DNA of 64,000 nucleotides from Asterella californica (GCA_036924285.1 JAYKYS010000007.1:30000001-30064000); one strand, 5' to 3'. Counted from the stretch's first letter, positions 32,870-44,184 are shown. Notes: generated by a model from the letters alone, not told the origin. A program made the numbers and translations.

Positions 32870-34193
32870 TGAGTCGGGTGCCATCGTTGATACTCTGTAA
32901 GTAAGCACGTATGCATAATATGTAACTCGGCGCAGGCAGTCTAGATCTTGAATCGTTTGAGTTCGTTCCGAGATATTTGGCGTCTTCGACATCAGAACTA
33001 TGGTGGAGATGTAGTACAGTTAAACTCTGGGAATCGATTCTGGCAAGAGTCTGTAATAAATCTCAGGCCTGGGCAATATTAAGCTTAGCCTAGGAAGTCG
33101 TCCACATCTTATCACGGTGTAAAGAAACAAGCTAGTTAGCTTACAAGGCAATAGTTGCACAGTACGTGGCATTTGGCCCGCATGTACCCTTGAAAATAAT
33201 AGTGGTACGTATCTACCGTTTTCAAGAACTATTACTCAATACTATTCGACAAGGCAAACTGAATAAAGAGAGCAATCGCTCGTCCATCTTTAATTTATCT
33301 GAACTTCGTCTACCGAATGTTTGGTTTATTTCAAGGGAAGTGACTCGTCTCTCAACTAGAAATTCGTTTTACAGTAAAACCAAAATTCATGTACATGTAG
33401 GAATAATATGGTAAATTGGAGTCCATAAATATTAATGATTGTCTGGGTACCGTACCGTTTCCTCTTTAAACGTTTGTTTTGGTAGGGGCTGCATCATTCC
33501 TGTGCAAAATGTGTTATCACTGAGTTTCTTAGCGTATATGTCTCCAGAGTATGTACTAGTAGGATCGATATCATATATTTCATAAATTTACTTCTCTAGA
33601 CTTTGTCTGCACTTCTGGTTTCTCCCCTCGCCTCTCCGTCTTCACATTAAATTATGCGGAACGGTGAGCTACCAGGTGTACTGGAGTTTTAATGCTTCAC
33701 GCCTTCATGAGACTGTTACTTCAAAACGGGAAGTTTGGCAAGGTCTGGATTTCAATGGGAATACGAGTTTACTTCATACATGATAGCTAGCGCTCCATGA
33801 CAATGTCTGCATTTACGAAGGATGTATATATGCATCATGGGATATTTACTCACATTTTCTCACCTCGGGACATAATACGAGCTGTAATTATGCACGTTGG
33901 CCACTTTCTCGAGTAAAACGTGAAGTGAAAACACATGTCAAGTTCTCTCCAGGGCCCTTGGTCAGATGCACGTATCTGCGATTCCAGTATATAGAGTTTG
34001 TTCGAGGAGACCTATTGAGTTAACTTCATGTTGTACTTAGTACAACTCTCAGGCGGAGTTTCAAAAGATTCCAAATCTTATAAATGCCTGGAGGAGGCAC
34101 GCAATGTAGAAACTGTCGAGACAAACAGTGTTTATTATTGTCGAATTGATACTATTTTTCGACGATCCCGTCCCACGATCCCATTTCTCGAAA
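32870..34193. other. No gene recognised
   Basis: Ordinary intergenic-looking DNA. It contains the second copy of the 27-bp motif (33107-33133) also found near 29416. No domain-bearing frame. Confidence 0.5.
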
Positions 34194-34300
34194 TCAATGC
34201 ATGTTCATATTTATACGAGGTAGGTGAGAACTTTCAGTGTGCCCCGCTGCTCGAAGTTCCCTGTTATCCAGTCAGAAGCACAACAGTCTGGGAAAGAAGG

Positions 34301-34682
34301 TGTTGAAAGCCGATAGAGTTATCGACTCACTGTGATTACAATACCTTATTTAGTCTAGTAGTGCCTTGAATAGGTTCCTCTCTACTGGTTCACATGGCCA
34401 GCCGTTTTCAGTTTATGTGCGTCTCTCTAGGTATAGTCATCGTAGATGCTGAAGGGATATTTATCTCATCGCGTACTCCTTGCTACAGTATATAGATCTC
34501 GTTGTTTGTTTACTTACACAGCTTTGGTAGTAGTCCTAGTGTGGCCCGTGAGAGTCTCTTTCTGTATTCACTATCACCTGCAAGGTGCTGTTGGCAATCT
34601 CATCTGTTTCTCTTCACTGTACGTGGTGTCACTGCGATTGATTAGAAGCTGCTTCCGTAGCACAGTCTCGTTATTCTCAATA
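34301..34682 (+). repeat. 5' LTR of the copia element
   Basis: 382 bp, starting TGTTGAAAGCC and ending TTCTCAATA. The end is TA rather than CA; the position is fixed by the target duplication and by the primer site that follows at once. Confidence 0.93.
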
Positions 34683-34696
34683 GGTTATGGGCCCAC
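34683..34696 (+). promoter_or_regulatory. Primer-binding site, anticodon arm of tRNA-iMet
   Basis: GGTTATGGGCCCAC directly follows the LTR. It is the exact complement of GTGGGCCCATAACC in the anticodon stem-loop of plant initiator tRNA-Met (known sequence). The usual plant copia site (TGGTATCAGAGC) pairs with the tRNA 3' end instead. This indicates priming by an internal or cut tRNA, as in Drosophila copia. Confidence 0.8.
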
Positions 34697-34787
34697 GCTC
34701 ACAAGTCTTAAGCTAACCAGTCTAAGCAATTAGATATTCTTCAGCAAAAGAAATCTATAGAACAGATTGAGTGTGTAGCCATTCAAG

Positions 34788-37310
34788 ATGGGTAGCAAGC
34801 CTGATCCTAAGGACGTAAGTCATATCTCTAAGTTTCAAGGTCAAAATTTGCAACTATGGAAATTTCAGATGGTGATGCTTCTTGAAGCGAAGGAGGTGTT
34901 GGACATTACAAAGGGCAGTGATACTTTTGCTCACGCAGCAGCAAGAGGACCGGACAGGGAAGCGCAGTGGAAGAAGAAAGACAATGCTGCAAGAATGTAC
35001 ATCTGTGCAGCGATCGATGAGAAGTTATTGGAGAGATTAGTAAATTGTACCACTGCTCATCAGATGTGGAGTCGTCTGAGTACTCTTCATGAACAGAACG
35101 CCTTGGAAAACAAGCATATCCTCCAACAACAGTTCTTTGAATGCAAAATGTTGTCTGGAGAGGATATAGCCAGTTACATAAGCAGAATAGAAGCACTGGC
35201 CAAGCGACTCAATGATTTAGGAGAATCCACGTCTTCCTCTGCTGTTATTACTAAAATCATATGCAGTTTGCCTTCTACATACAGAAATGTACTTGCAGCG
35301 TGGGATAATATACCATCCGACGAGCAAACGTTGGAAAAGCTCACCACGCGGTTGTTGAAGGAAGAAGCCCTCTACATCAACAATGAAGCAGCTGCTCTTG
35401 ATAACAGTCAAGCTCTGCTGAGTCAGAATCAGAGAATTCTCATACCGTTTGAGAAGTCATCCAGGAAGGTCAAGATCGACGAGTTGAAGCGGAAATATCC
35501 TTGTCGTAACTGTGGCAAGCGCGGCCATTGGGCCAAAGAATGCAGAAGCAAGAAAAAAGTTCTACAAGGAACTTCAGGTGAATCTTCGGTTAGTACAGCA
35601 AATATCTCGACCAGTGTAGCATTTGCAATTGAATCTTCGTCTCAAATTGAGGTGCACACGTGGTATGCCGATGGTGGTGCTAACGAACACATGACAGGTC
35701 AAAGATCATGGTTTAGCACTTTTAGATCTATTCCACCGAGAGCATGGCCAGTACAGGTTACAGATGATCGTGAACTCTGGGTTGAAGGCGTTGGTAATAT
35801 CCTCATCACGACATCTGTTGGAGATGTTACATTCAATGGCATGCTCCACGATGTTCTTTTTGTACCTTCATTGAGAAGAAATCTTTTCTCTATAGGTCAG
35901 GCAGCAGTCAAAGGCATCAGTACCTTATACACAAAAAATATGTGTAGTCTTGTTAACGACAAAGGTGTTGAGGTGATGAGAGGTCATCGAGAGAAAACGT
36001 TGTATAGACTAGACATGAAGGTAATTTCGTCTAGCGGTCATGCGAATGCTGTAATTTCGACAATGACAGGAAAGAAGAACGATAACATACTTCTTTGGCA
36101 TTACCGTTTTGGTCATGTCAATCTCATGACGATTTTAAGGATGCAGAAAGAGAAGATGGTAGAAGGATTACCAAAATCTTTCATTCAGCCCGACGATCCT
36201 TTCTGTGAGGCCTGTACTGTGGGGAAGCAACATCGACGATCGTTCCTTACAGTAATAGCACGAGAACGTACACCACGTCCAGGAGAATTTCTACATGCCG
36301 ACTTGTGTGAACCGATGAGTGTTAACTCAGTGGGAGGTGCCAGATATTTCGTCTTGTTCAAAGACGATTTCACCGGATATCGTTTTGTTTATTTTGTTGC
36401 CAACAAAACAGATACATTTCTGTGTTATCAGAAGATGGAGAAACAGATCTTAAGAGATGCTGGAACAACTGTACGTGTCTTGAGAACGGACCGAGGTGGT
36501 GAATTCGTGAATAAGCTCTTTGCGGCTTATTTGGAAGATGCTGGAGTCAAGCATGAAGTGACCGCACCATATTCACCTGAGCAGAATGGACGAGTTGAAC
36601 GTGACAACCGTACCATCGTGGAAAGTGCTCGATGCATGTTGACTGCAGCACAACTCTCGTTGAGACTCTGGGCCGAAGCTGTAAACACAGCTGTTTATGT
36701 TCTCAATCGAACTCCTACAAGAGGTACGAGAGGTGTGTGTACTCCTTTTGAGCATTTAAAAAGGAGAAAACATGTAGTTTCTCACCTTCGCATGTTTGGG
36801 TGTGATGCTTTTGTCCTCATACCGGATCAACTTCGGAAGAAACTTGATCCCAAAAGTAAAACGTTTACTTTTGTAGGATATTGTGAGAATTCCTCTACTT
36901 ATAGAGTGTGGGATAGCTCCACGGATAAAGTTAGAGAGAGTAGAGAGGTCAATTTCCATGAGGTTATACCTTCATCCAGTAGTCAGTCTAATGACTTCAG
37001 GATTGAGGACTATGAAGATTTGGTGGTGCCGGTGATCGTCATTAATCAGGCAGAAAGTATTTCTCTGGAAGATGGGTTACCGGGAAACTCTGATATCACA
37101 AACAGCAATGAGACTGATATTTCTAGTCAGCGAACACGGGATGTACTTGTTAGTGATAATGAGCAGACAGCAACCAGTTCTGATCATGTTTCAGATGTTA
37201 GTTCAAACTCAGATGCGGAAAATGGAGTAAGTCAAGATTTTGACAATCCAGTGAGAGAAGAATCACATCGAAGAAGTCTCAGAACGGAGAGGAGAAAACC
37301 ACAACGATAA
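34788..37310 (+). CDS. gag-pol: Copia Gag-protease-integrase polyprotein, stop-truncated
   Basis: An 840-aa open frame. Residues 1-200 are Gag (FQGQNLQLWKFQMVMLLEAK). The zinc knuckle CRNCGKRGHWAKEC is near residue 240. Protease active site WYADGGANEH is near residue 290. Integrase follows: HHCC region (LLWHYRFGHVN... FCEACTVGKQH), then the DDE core (FLHADLCEPM, LRTDRGGEF, SPEQNGRVER) at about residues 430-620. The acidic C-terminal tail ends RRKPQR at a TAA at 37308. The frame stays open beyond that stop (REWEYGTQKVSS... EDACQDPRWR) to the LTR insertion at 37437, so the stop is a lesion and the original protein was one gag-pol chain. Confidence 0.92.
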   Translation: MGSKPDPKDVSHISKFQGQNLQLWKFQMVMLLEAKEVLDITKGSDTFAHAAARGPDREAQWKKKDNAARMYICAAIDEKLLERLVNCTTAHQMWSRLSTLHEQNALENKHILQQQFFECKMLSGEDIASYISRIEALAKRLNDLGESTSSSAVITKIICSLPSTYRNVLAAWDNIPSDEQTLEKLTTRLLKEEALYINNEAAALDNSQALLSQNQRILIPFEKSSRKVKIDELKRKYPCRNCGKRGHWAKECRSKKKVLQGTSGESSVSTANISTSVAFAIESSSQIEVHTWYADGGANEHMTGQRSWFSTFRSIPPRAWPVQVTDDRELWVEGVGNILITTSVGDVTFNGMLHDVLFVPSLRRNLFSIGQAAVKGISTLYTKNMCSLVNDKGVEVMRGHREKTLYRLDMKVISSSGHANAVISTMTGKKNDNILLWHYRFGHVNLMTILRMQKEKMVEGLPKSFIQPDDPFCEACTVGKQHRRSFLTVIARERTPRPGEFLHADLCEPMSVNSVGGARYFVLFKDDFTGYRFVYFVANKTDTFLCYQKMEKQILRDAGTTVRVLRTDRGGEFVNKLFAAYLEDAGVKHEVTAPYSPEQNGRVERDNRTIVESARCMLTAAQLSLRLWAEAVNTAVYVLNRTPTRGTRGVCTPFEHLKRRKHVVSHLRMFGCDAFVLIPDQLRKKLDPKSKTFTFVGYCENSSTYRVWDSSTDKVRESREVNFHEVIPSSSSQSNDFRIEDYEDLVVPVIVINQAESISLEDGLPGNSDITNSNETDISSQRTRDVLVSDNEQTATSSDHVSDVSSNSDAENGVSQDFDNPVREESHRRSLRTERRKPQR

Positions 37311-37436
37311 AGAGAGTGGGAGTATGGTACACAGAAGGTCTCTAGTGCTTGGTTTAGCACAGCTTTAGAGATAGCCACAAGTTCAGTTGAGGATCCTGTT
37401 CGTTTTGAAGATGCTTGCCAAGATCCTAGATGGCGT

Positions 37437-38282
37437 TGTGGCGCTACTTGGCGGCTACATGTTATATTTCTACTCCGACGCTTGAGTTTAGTAGTTCTAG
37501 AAGTTAGCTTATATTACTTCTAGTCGTTTATGTATATGTTTGACACCTTTGCAAACGGTGTTAACACTATTTTGAGTCTTAGTAGGTTGATTGCCATGTT
37601 GATAGGGCTTAAGCTCATGGGTTGTATTTGCGTGTCGCCCATGCACGCTTTCTAGTTGATTTAAGTTATTTTTCGGGGCTGCGTGTCATTTTAAGTAATT
37701 TAAGTTTTACGCTGGCACTCTAGGGGGCTTGACGTGGTAGCCTATGAGTAAAACTAAGTTGCCACGTGGTTTAAGGTACTAAAGGACAACCAAGTGGAGC
37801 TATGAACTCCCATTGGTCCGTTTTTGTTTTTTGTTAAACTCTAAATTTAGAAACAGAGCTCTAGAGTGGAGTTCGAGCATTTGGTGAGGGATCTTTGAAA
37901 TCTGAGAGCACAGGGAGAGAGGGCTCGTCATGCCAAGCACTTCCAATGAAAATTTTGATCGATTTGAGTCAATAAAGACGGAGTTATGAGCAATTGAAGT
38001 TCGGATTGTGCTAGAATTGAATCACTTTGGTTGGATTTAGGATTTTCAGTGTCACTCGCAGCAGATTTGAAGAAATTGCTTCAAAACTTCGAGGTTGTGT
38101 TCACCGCCGAATCCTATTACTGCCAGCTAGACCTGAATTTCGCCTTCTGGGTATATTACTAGATCTTACACATCTGTGTGAGTGTTTATAGCCCCTGTTG
38201 TAACCTGAAAGCCAACCTCTTGAGTGAACAACCACAGCCAGAAGCCCGGCGCTTTCCTAGGTAGACGGATTACACTCCGACA
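37437..38282 (+). mobile_element. Solo LTR of Ty3 family C inside the copia pol
   Basis: 846 bp beginning TGTGGCGCTACTTGGCGGCT and ending CACTCCGACA, flanked by a 4-bp duplication GCGT (37433-37436, 38283-38286). It aligns with the minus-strand LTR at 58157-59521 through most of its length, with two internal deletions of roughly 90 and 400 bp. Removing it rejoins the copia codons DPRW-R-AAMEEEH. A solo LTR arises by recombination between the two LTRs of a full element. Confidence 0.92.
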
Positions 38283-38286
38283 GCGT

Positions 38287-39335
38287 GCAGCCATGGAAGA
38301 GGAACACGCAGCACTAGTAAAAAATGACACATGGGTTTATGCCAGTTACCACCTGGCCGTCGTGCAGTAAAATGTCGTTGGGTTTTCAAGACCAAATTGA
38401 AACCAACTGGGGAGGTAGACAGATATAAATCCAGGCTTGTTGCCAAAGGTTTTTCTCAAGTCTCTGGTGTGGATTTTGAAGAAACATTTTCACCGGTGCT
38501 GAAATTTGATTCTATTCGTACAGTGCTTTCAATCGTGGCAGCAGAAGACCTGGAGATGATACAGTTTGATGTAAAAACTGCTTTTCTCAACGGAGACCTT
38601 CAAGAAGAAATTTACATGGAGCAACCAGCTGGATACGAGGAAGGGAGCAGAGGAGATGTCTGTCGTTTGAAGAAGGCGTTGTATGGCTTGAAGCAAGCTA
38701 GCCGTACTTGGAATAAGAAGTTCCATCAGTTCTTGGTGAAGTATAATCTTACACCCTCTACGGCAGACTCTTGTGTGTATGTTAAAGCAGAAAGTCCAAA
38801 AATCATTACAACAATATTTGTTGACGATGGGCTAGAATGCAGTGATAATTTGATCTTATTAAAAGAGATGATAGCATATCTTCAAGAGAATCTAGAAATC
38901 ACGTATAGAGGAGCTGAGTTTTACGTTGGTTTTCAGATTCATAGAGATAGAGTCAATAAAAGACTCTATCTTAGTCAATCTAGATATGTTTTAAACATTC
39001 TAGAAAGATTTGGTCAGATCTATGCACATACAGTGTCCACTCCTACAGATGTAGGTGCACGACTCAATGTGAGTAACACTGAAGGAGATTTTGTCCCTAT
39101 ACAAGCTCCATACAAAGAGACAGTAGGATCGCTAATGTTTGCGATGATTGGAACTAGACCTGATATCGCATACGCAGTAAGTCTGGTAGCTAGATTCAGT
39201 TCAGATCCACACTCCGATCACTGGCAAGCAGTTAAACGAATATTTAGGTACCTTAAAGGTACAGTCGATCTTGCACTTTGTTACGGAAGAATTGGAGATA
39301 GTGCATCACGAAATGTGTGGCTATGGGTATCTTGA
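38287..39335 (+). pseudogene. pol: Copia reverse transcriptase
   Basis: Starts with AAMEEEHAALVKNDTW after the solo LTR. A 1-nt frameshift near 38335 leads into the main RT frame (38331-39335): CQLPPGRRAVKCRWVFKTKL, RLVAKGFSQVSGVDFEETFS, FDVKTAFLNGDLQEEIYMEQ, GLKQASRTWNKKF and the catalytic FVDD (IFVDDGLEC). RNase H begins at the end (RFSSDPHSDHWQAVKRIFRY). A second frameshift near 39300 moves into the next segment. Inactive as it stands. Confidence 0.9.
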
Positions 39336-39834
39336 AGGGTATTGTGATGAAGACTATGGAGCACATCTGGATTCACGAAAATCCAGAAGTGGATACATTT
39401 TCTTGCTGAACGGAGGACCAGTTGCTTGGATGAGCGCTCGACAAACATGCGTGGCTACATCTACAACTGAAGCAGAATACGTTTCTGCTTGTGCTGCTTG
39501 CAAAGAAGCCGTGTGGCTGAGGAGTTTGCTGATGGGAGTCAACTTTGTTCAAATGCAAGCTACCTTACTCAAGATTGATAATCAGGGGGCAATACGTCTG
39601 ATTAAAAATCCAGAGTTTCACAAACGCACTAAGCATATTGATATTCAGTATCACTATGTTCGTGCCCAGTTTGAAAAAGATGAGATCTACCCAGAATACG
39701 TGAACACAAATGAGCAGATTGCAGATATCTTCACGAAAGCGATACCAGTTCAGAAGTTTCAACTGATGAGAAAGTATATGGGTATCATCGATCTTAGTTA
39801 TCACATTTCGAGTGGGAGTGTTGAACGCCGATAG
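39271..39834 (+). pseudogene. pol: Copia RNase H
   Basis: In the frame after the shift near 39300: GYLEGYCDEDYGAHLDSRKS, SGYIFLLNGGPVAWMSARQT, STTEAEYVSACAACKEAVWL, the usual copia RNase H blocks, ending with HIDIQYHYVRAQFEKDEIYP and the stop inside the 3' LTR start. The polypurine tract GAGTGGGAG (39810-39818) lies directly before the LTR. Confidence 0.9.
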
Positions 39835-40189
39835 AGTTATCGACTCACTGTGATTACAGTACCTTATTTAGTCTAGTAGTGCCTTGAATAGGTTCCTCTC
39901 TACTGATTCACATGGCCAGCCGTTTTTGGTTCATGTGCGTCTCTCTGGATAAAGTCATCGCAGATGCTGAAGGGATATTTATCTCAGCGCTACAGTATAT
40001 AGATCTCGTTGTTTGTTTACTTACACAGCTTTGGTAGTAGTCCTAGTGTGGCCCGTGAGAGTCTCTTTCTGTATTCACTAACACCTGCAAGGTGCTGTTG
40101 ACAATCTCATCTGTTTCTCTTCACTATACGCGGTGTCACTGCGATTGATTAGAAGCTGCTTCCGTAGCACAGTCTCTTTATTCTCAATA
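39819..40189 (+). repeat. 3' LTR of the copia element
   Basis: 371 bp, TGTTGAACGCC...TTCTCAATA. It lacks 11 bp present in the 5' LTR (CGTACTCCTTG region) and carries about fifteen substitutions against it. Confidence 0.93.
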
Positions 40190-40329
40190 GAAGGGTGGTT
40201 CTGATCGGAGAAATGGTAAGACCTCTGATGTCGACTTGGGGCACTTTACAAGCTTAGAAGCCATGTTGAGAGGGTACTTGCACTTTATAGTTAGCTTGCT
40301 GTGGGGCACTGTTGAGGGCTGCAAGAAAT
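40190..40329 (+). repeat. Host duplication, second half of split copy
   Basis: GAAGGGTGGTTCTGATCGGA... TCGACTTGGGGCACTTTACA matches 32655-32790. With 34194-34300 it forms the complete second copy of the host block. About 6 bp differ by insertion (AAGCTTAG). Confidence 0.9.
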
Positions 40330-40930
40330 AAGGACCAATTTTCCTTTTACAATTTCAGGAGATGCGGAAACCAGTCGAAGTCCAACTTGAGATCACGTCG
40401 GTTGCACGTGAACATGTGAAGTGAAGTGAACGACCAATTTTGTACGGTTAACCACCGGAATCGGTTGCTGATGGTGCAACTGCGGGACGTAGCCTGTACC
40501 TTTATCTTACATGTGGTTTTCAAATAGGTCTTTTGCGGCTTGTCAGAATCATGACTCCCAACGCATAAAATAGTTGCGAGCAGTTGCACGCTTTGAACCG
40601 CTAGCTTGAAGACTTCAGGGTCGAGATGAGTAGAAGGAAGGAGCTCCGCGTTCTCAGGTGACGACAATGTAGAAGTCGAAGATGCGTAGCTGCCGGCTCA
40701 AAACTAGCGGTGGCAATGGCCATGGCTAGTTTCTCGAAAAGCACGAGGAAAACACTGAGTAATCTAGCGGGGAAAAAATGACAGATCGTAGCAGAGATGG
40801 AGAGCAAGAAGAGGTAACGTAAGTAGAGTAGTACGATCGTGGTATGGATGGGAATTGAATCCATCTCAAAGCTTCCTAGCCATACCAGTCTGCATACCAG
40901 ACATTAGAGTAGGTAGCAGAGTATTCAATC
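40330..40930. other. No clear gene
   Basis: Minus-strand frames 40347-40667 and 40601-40864 (the second Leu/Ser-rich, LYLRYLFLLSISATICHFFP) are open but lack domains or repeats. Could be remnant coding sequence; not supported further. Confidence 0.3.
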
Positions 40931-40940
40931 AGATAGTAAA

Positions 40941-42145
40941 GTGCAATTTAATTTCCCTGTAGCTAAGTGTGGTAACATGATATCCTGCTGGGAAGGCAAC
41001 ACTTACCAACAAGTCACGGGACAAGCAAGAGCGACGATCAATGAAGGCTCCAAGGGTGCGAAGGCAAACTTGCAAGCGAACTTTGAAGCTGCGGTCCATA
41101 CCGCAAGCACATCACAACAGACGTCGAGAGCAACAGAAGGGAGACTGACAGAAGGGGCGTCGGAGCTGTTAAAAGCCTTCCCACCACTTCCCTCCCAACA
41201 AGGTGCATAAGGAAGTCAAGGCAAACAGGAGAAGGAGGCACGAGGTAGAGAAAATGCGTGGAAGCGAGGTGCCCTTTCGATCCGACCTACTTGTGTAAGG
41301 TAGACCTTTCGTGGGGTAAACTCATCTCAGATCTAGAGTTTCAGAAGGTGTTTGAGCAGATTAAGATGATAGATGCGCCTGGTGATGCTACAGAAGCATT
41401 CAGTGTTCCTCTAGATGTGGAACTTACCAAGTCGGATAAGTTGAAAAAGGCAGCAGTCATTCTCTCGGGACCTGGCTCCTCTCCAACTCGTGATGCAAGA
41501 GCAGATTGGGCCAAAATGGTGTTTGTCAAACGACTTGGGGGCGATGATCGTTCAAATGAGGGCAGTCAGCAGACGACACTTTCTGTTTGTGTTTGAATCC
41601 GGGCAGATGAGGAACAAGGTACTAGAGGCGACCCGCTGAGTATGGACGGAAATGAGGTAGCACTGGCCCATGGACGCCCGACTACAACCAGCAGAAGGAG
41701 AGGACAAAGAGAATTGTTGTTTGGGTTGAACTCCCTCTGACCAATCCCCTCCTAGAACCTCTAGGGGCGAACATGTTGTGCGCGCTGGGGCAACCTACGT
41801 TAGGACATCAATCAAAGCACACAACAGTTACACGCACATTAAAGGATGTGTAATGGTTGAGAAGGTAGAGTCATTCCCATCTGTAATTGCAGTTGATCTT
41901 GTTTGGGGAGGGGTTGTCACTCAGTTGATCTTCTTTGGGGAGGGGTTGTCACTCAAGCAGTGAACAACCAGGTAGTACCAGATGCATGTTTCAAGTGTAA
42001 AAAGTCAGGTCACGTAGCCAGAGAGTGCAGTGAAAGTGGACAGGGGTCAGACAACAAAAGCGGGCAAGAAGGTGTTCATGTTGGAGCTAATCAAGGACAC
42101 CAAAGAAGTAACAGGGGGACCACGATGGAAGCTTTACCAAAGTAA
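40941..42145 (+). pseudogene. LINE-type ORF1 relic
   Basis: Broken plus-strand frames have the order of plant LINE (L1-like) ORF1. First come low-complexity start and LSWGKLISDLEFQKVFEQIK (41258-41596). Near 41780-41900 is ATYVRTSIKAHNSYTHIKGC and MVEKVESFPS followed by AVDLVWGG. Near 41975 is the zinc knuckle CFKCKKSGHVAREC. ORF1 binds element RNA. A short direct duplication of TTTGGGGAGGGGTTGTCACT (41904, 41934) shifts the frame. No endonuclease or RT follows, so only ORF1 remains. Confidence 0.65.
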
Positions 42146-43746
42146 GCTACAAGACGAGAAGTCAACTAAGTCCAGCAAGAAATGATCTAAACAAAAGAGC
42201 ACATGGAGAGAGTGCCCTCATCGAGGAAGCGCTGAGAAGAAACAAGAAGCAGACGGTTCGATCCTTGCGCAAAATTGAGATTCGACGGAGCGTAAGCAGA
42301 TTGAATGTTCTTGTGCGGAGAACCATTTGCAGGTAAACTTCATCATTCTCAACTTGTGAGATTCAAGTTGCTAGGATATACTCAGTTGGAAGACACAAGA
42401 ATTCAAAAAAGTCAAAAGAGTAAAAATAACATAAACAAATAGTCGAACCAGATTGAATACATGAGTTAGAGGTATAGTTAATTTCATACAATTGAAGACT
42501 TTTTTATGTTGTTCACTTTCTAGTTCTTAAAGTCTGGATCTGTTTTGTTATCTCTTTTTGTATATTTGTTTGTTCTATCAAGCGTTCTCACTCTTACACT
42601 AGTAACAATGAGAATGAATGATGAGATGGTGTCTGCTGTAAAAGAGAGGGAAGAGGACTATATATACTATTAGTCATCATGAGTTTGATGCCCACGATTA
42701 TATATTGTTTTGTATACATAAAGTTTGATTATAGAAGGTCTAACGTATAACAAATTTTACAGTCATATTTTTCTTTTTGATATCTTTCCTGATATATATA
42801 TGTGAAAATCACTCTATTACAATCGGACGTTTCAGACATCACCTTCTAACACAATGCCCTCGCTCTCTTGAAGTTTACGTCGTAAACAGCAAGGCGAGGA
42901 TACCGCAGCAGATAACCGTTTGTAAGACCGTTCATGAGCACTAGCAGTCTCTCGTCATAATGTAAGCCTCCTTTTAATTTCCCACCATTGTTCAAATTTA
43001 CCGATCAAATCCGTGCACTTTAAAACCCTAACCATATTTATTCTTTTTCTTTGGGGTGAGTTTGGTTGTTAAAGTTTTGCCATCAAGGTTTTCATCAGTT
43101 CATAGACATTATAATCCCAAAAATTCTGTAAAATCTATTCACAAATCATTCCTCTCATGTTCTGATGTAGCCAGTATGAGCTCACCATTACTTGTTATTA
43201 GTCTTAACAAGAAGGAATGAAATATCTGATATATAGTAGCCATAGGTACTGTGACAAACCTAGAATGGAAAAAGATGATCATTGTACATGCAAAGTTTAA
43301 GCTTGTGCCCACTATATGTATTAGACGTTCTCTTGGAAATAGCAAAAACACATTACAGTATTGTACAAAAAACATTCAGTGTAGTGTATTTTGACGTAAC
43401 AAAACCTTTAAATCTAGTTCTGATAAACTGTTTTCATGAGATTGATACTCATATTGTGCTAATAGAGTATAGAAGTATATTGTCAAACTGGACTGGAATA
43501 AATCTGCATGCCAAGCTTGTTTATCGGGTGGAAGTGTGGAGCACGTTCTTTTTTGTACTATAAGAAGTTTAAAGCTCATTCATCATTTAGATTGATAACT
43601 TTACAATTAAAGATTTTAGTGAAAGATAAAATATTTTCCTTAATTTATGAAGCTTACAAGCAAACCGTGCTCTAGTTTAATGTTTATTTAAAATATAGAA
43701 ACTTTGATGATTAAAGTATTTTTTTTGTTATTCTTCATTTCACTAA
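42146..43746. other. AT-rich stretch without a gene
   Basis: About 1.6 kb, AT-rich after 42400. One 93-codon frame at 43282-43563 lacks recognisable domains. Nothing else seen. Confidence 0.5.
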
Positions 43747-44184
43747 CTAATTTTCTATTCTCCTTGCAGGAAAGACAACTTTGAAAAAGAGAGCACCTTT
43801 CGAGCTCTTTGGAATATTTTGTTTCCTAGGATGAGCCAAGCGTGCATCTTCATATTCGAGTTCAATCCATTCCAAGATCATGGAGAGAAAGGAGTGTTGA
43901 AGCATAAGGTAGACCGTAGATGTCTCAATCTGCGCCACACTAGTCATGAAGTCGAAGTCATTTTCTTCTCCTTCATAAGACGAGGAAGCTTCTGGTCCAC
44001 CAGCTCTCTGCTGAGCCATAGCCATACTAGCTATTCTCTGCTCCAACTGCTCAATTCGAGCAGCCATACCTGCTTTTGACATTGTAGCAGATGGTGGATC
44101 AACTAGTCATCTCTCATGTGTTGGACCTCTACCTCTAGCTCGACCACCATGACCTCCTTGAGCTCCTCCACCTCGTCCACGATC
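43747..44184 (-). pseudogene. Gag N-terminal relic
   Basis: Minus-strand frame 44082-43747 begins MSKAGMAARIEQLEQRIASM, a coiled-coil start common in plant Ty3 Gag, then an acidic linker (SSSYEGEENDFDFMTSVAQI). Above it, up to 44184, is Arg/Gly-rich sequence (GRGGGAQGGHGGRARGRG). It is cut at 44185 by the LTR fragment. Not part of copies A or B, whose Gag starts differently. Confidence 0.45.

Larger units (their letters stand above)
34301..40189 (+). mobile_element. Ty1/copia retrotransposon, complete structure
   Basis: Bounded by LTRs 34301-34682 and 39819-40189 and a 5-bp target duplication GAAGG (34296-34300 and 40190-40194). Domain order gag, protease, integrase, RT, RNase H marks it as copia-type. 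The host sequence on both sides rejoins into the block seen intact at 32551-32790. The LTRs differ at roughly fifteen sites plus an 11-bp indel, so the insertion is not recent. Coding is broken by a stop at 37308, an LTR insertion at 37437, and frameshifts near 38335 and 39300. Confidence 0.96.
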
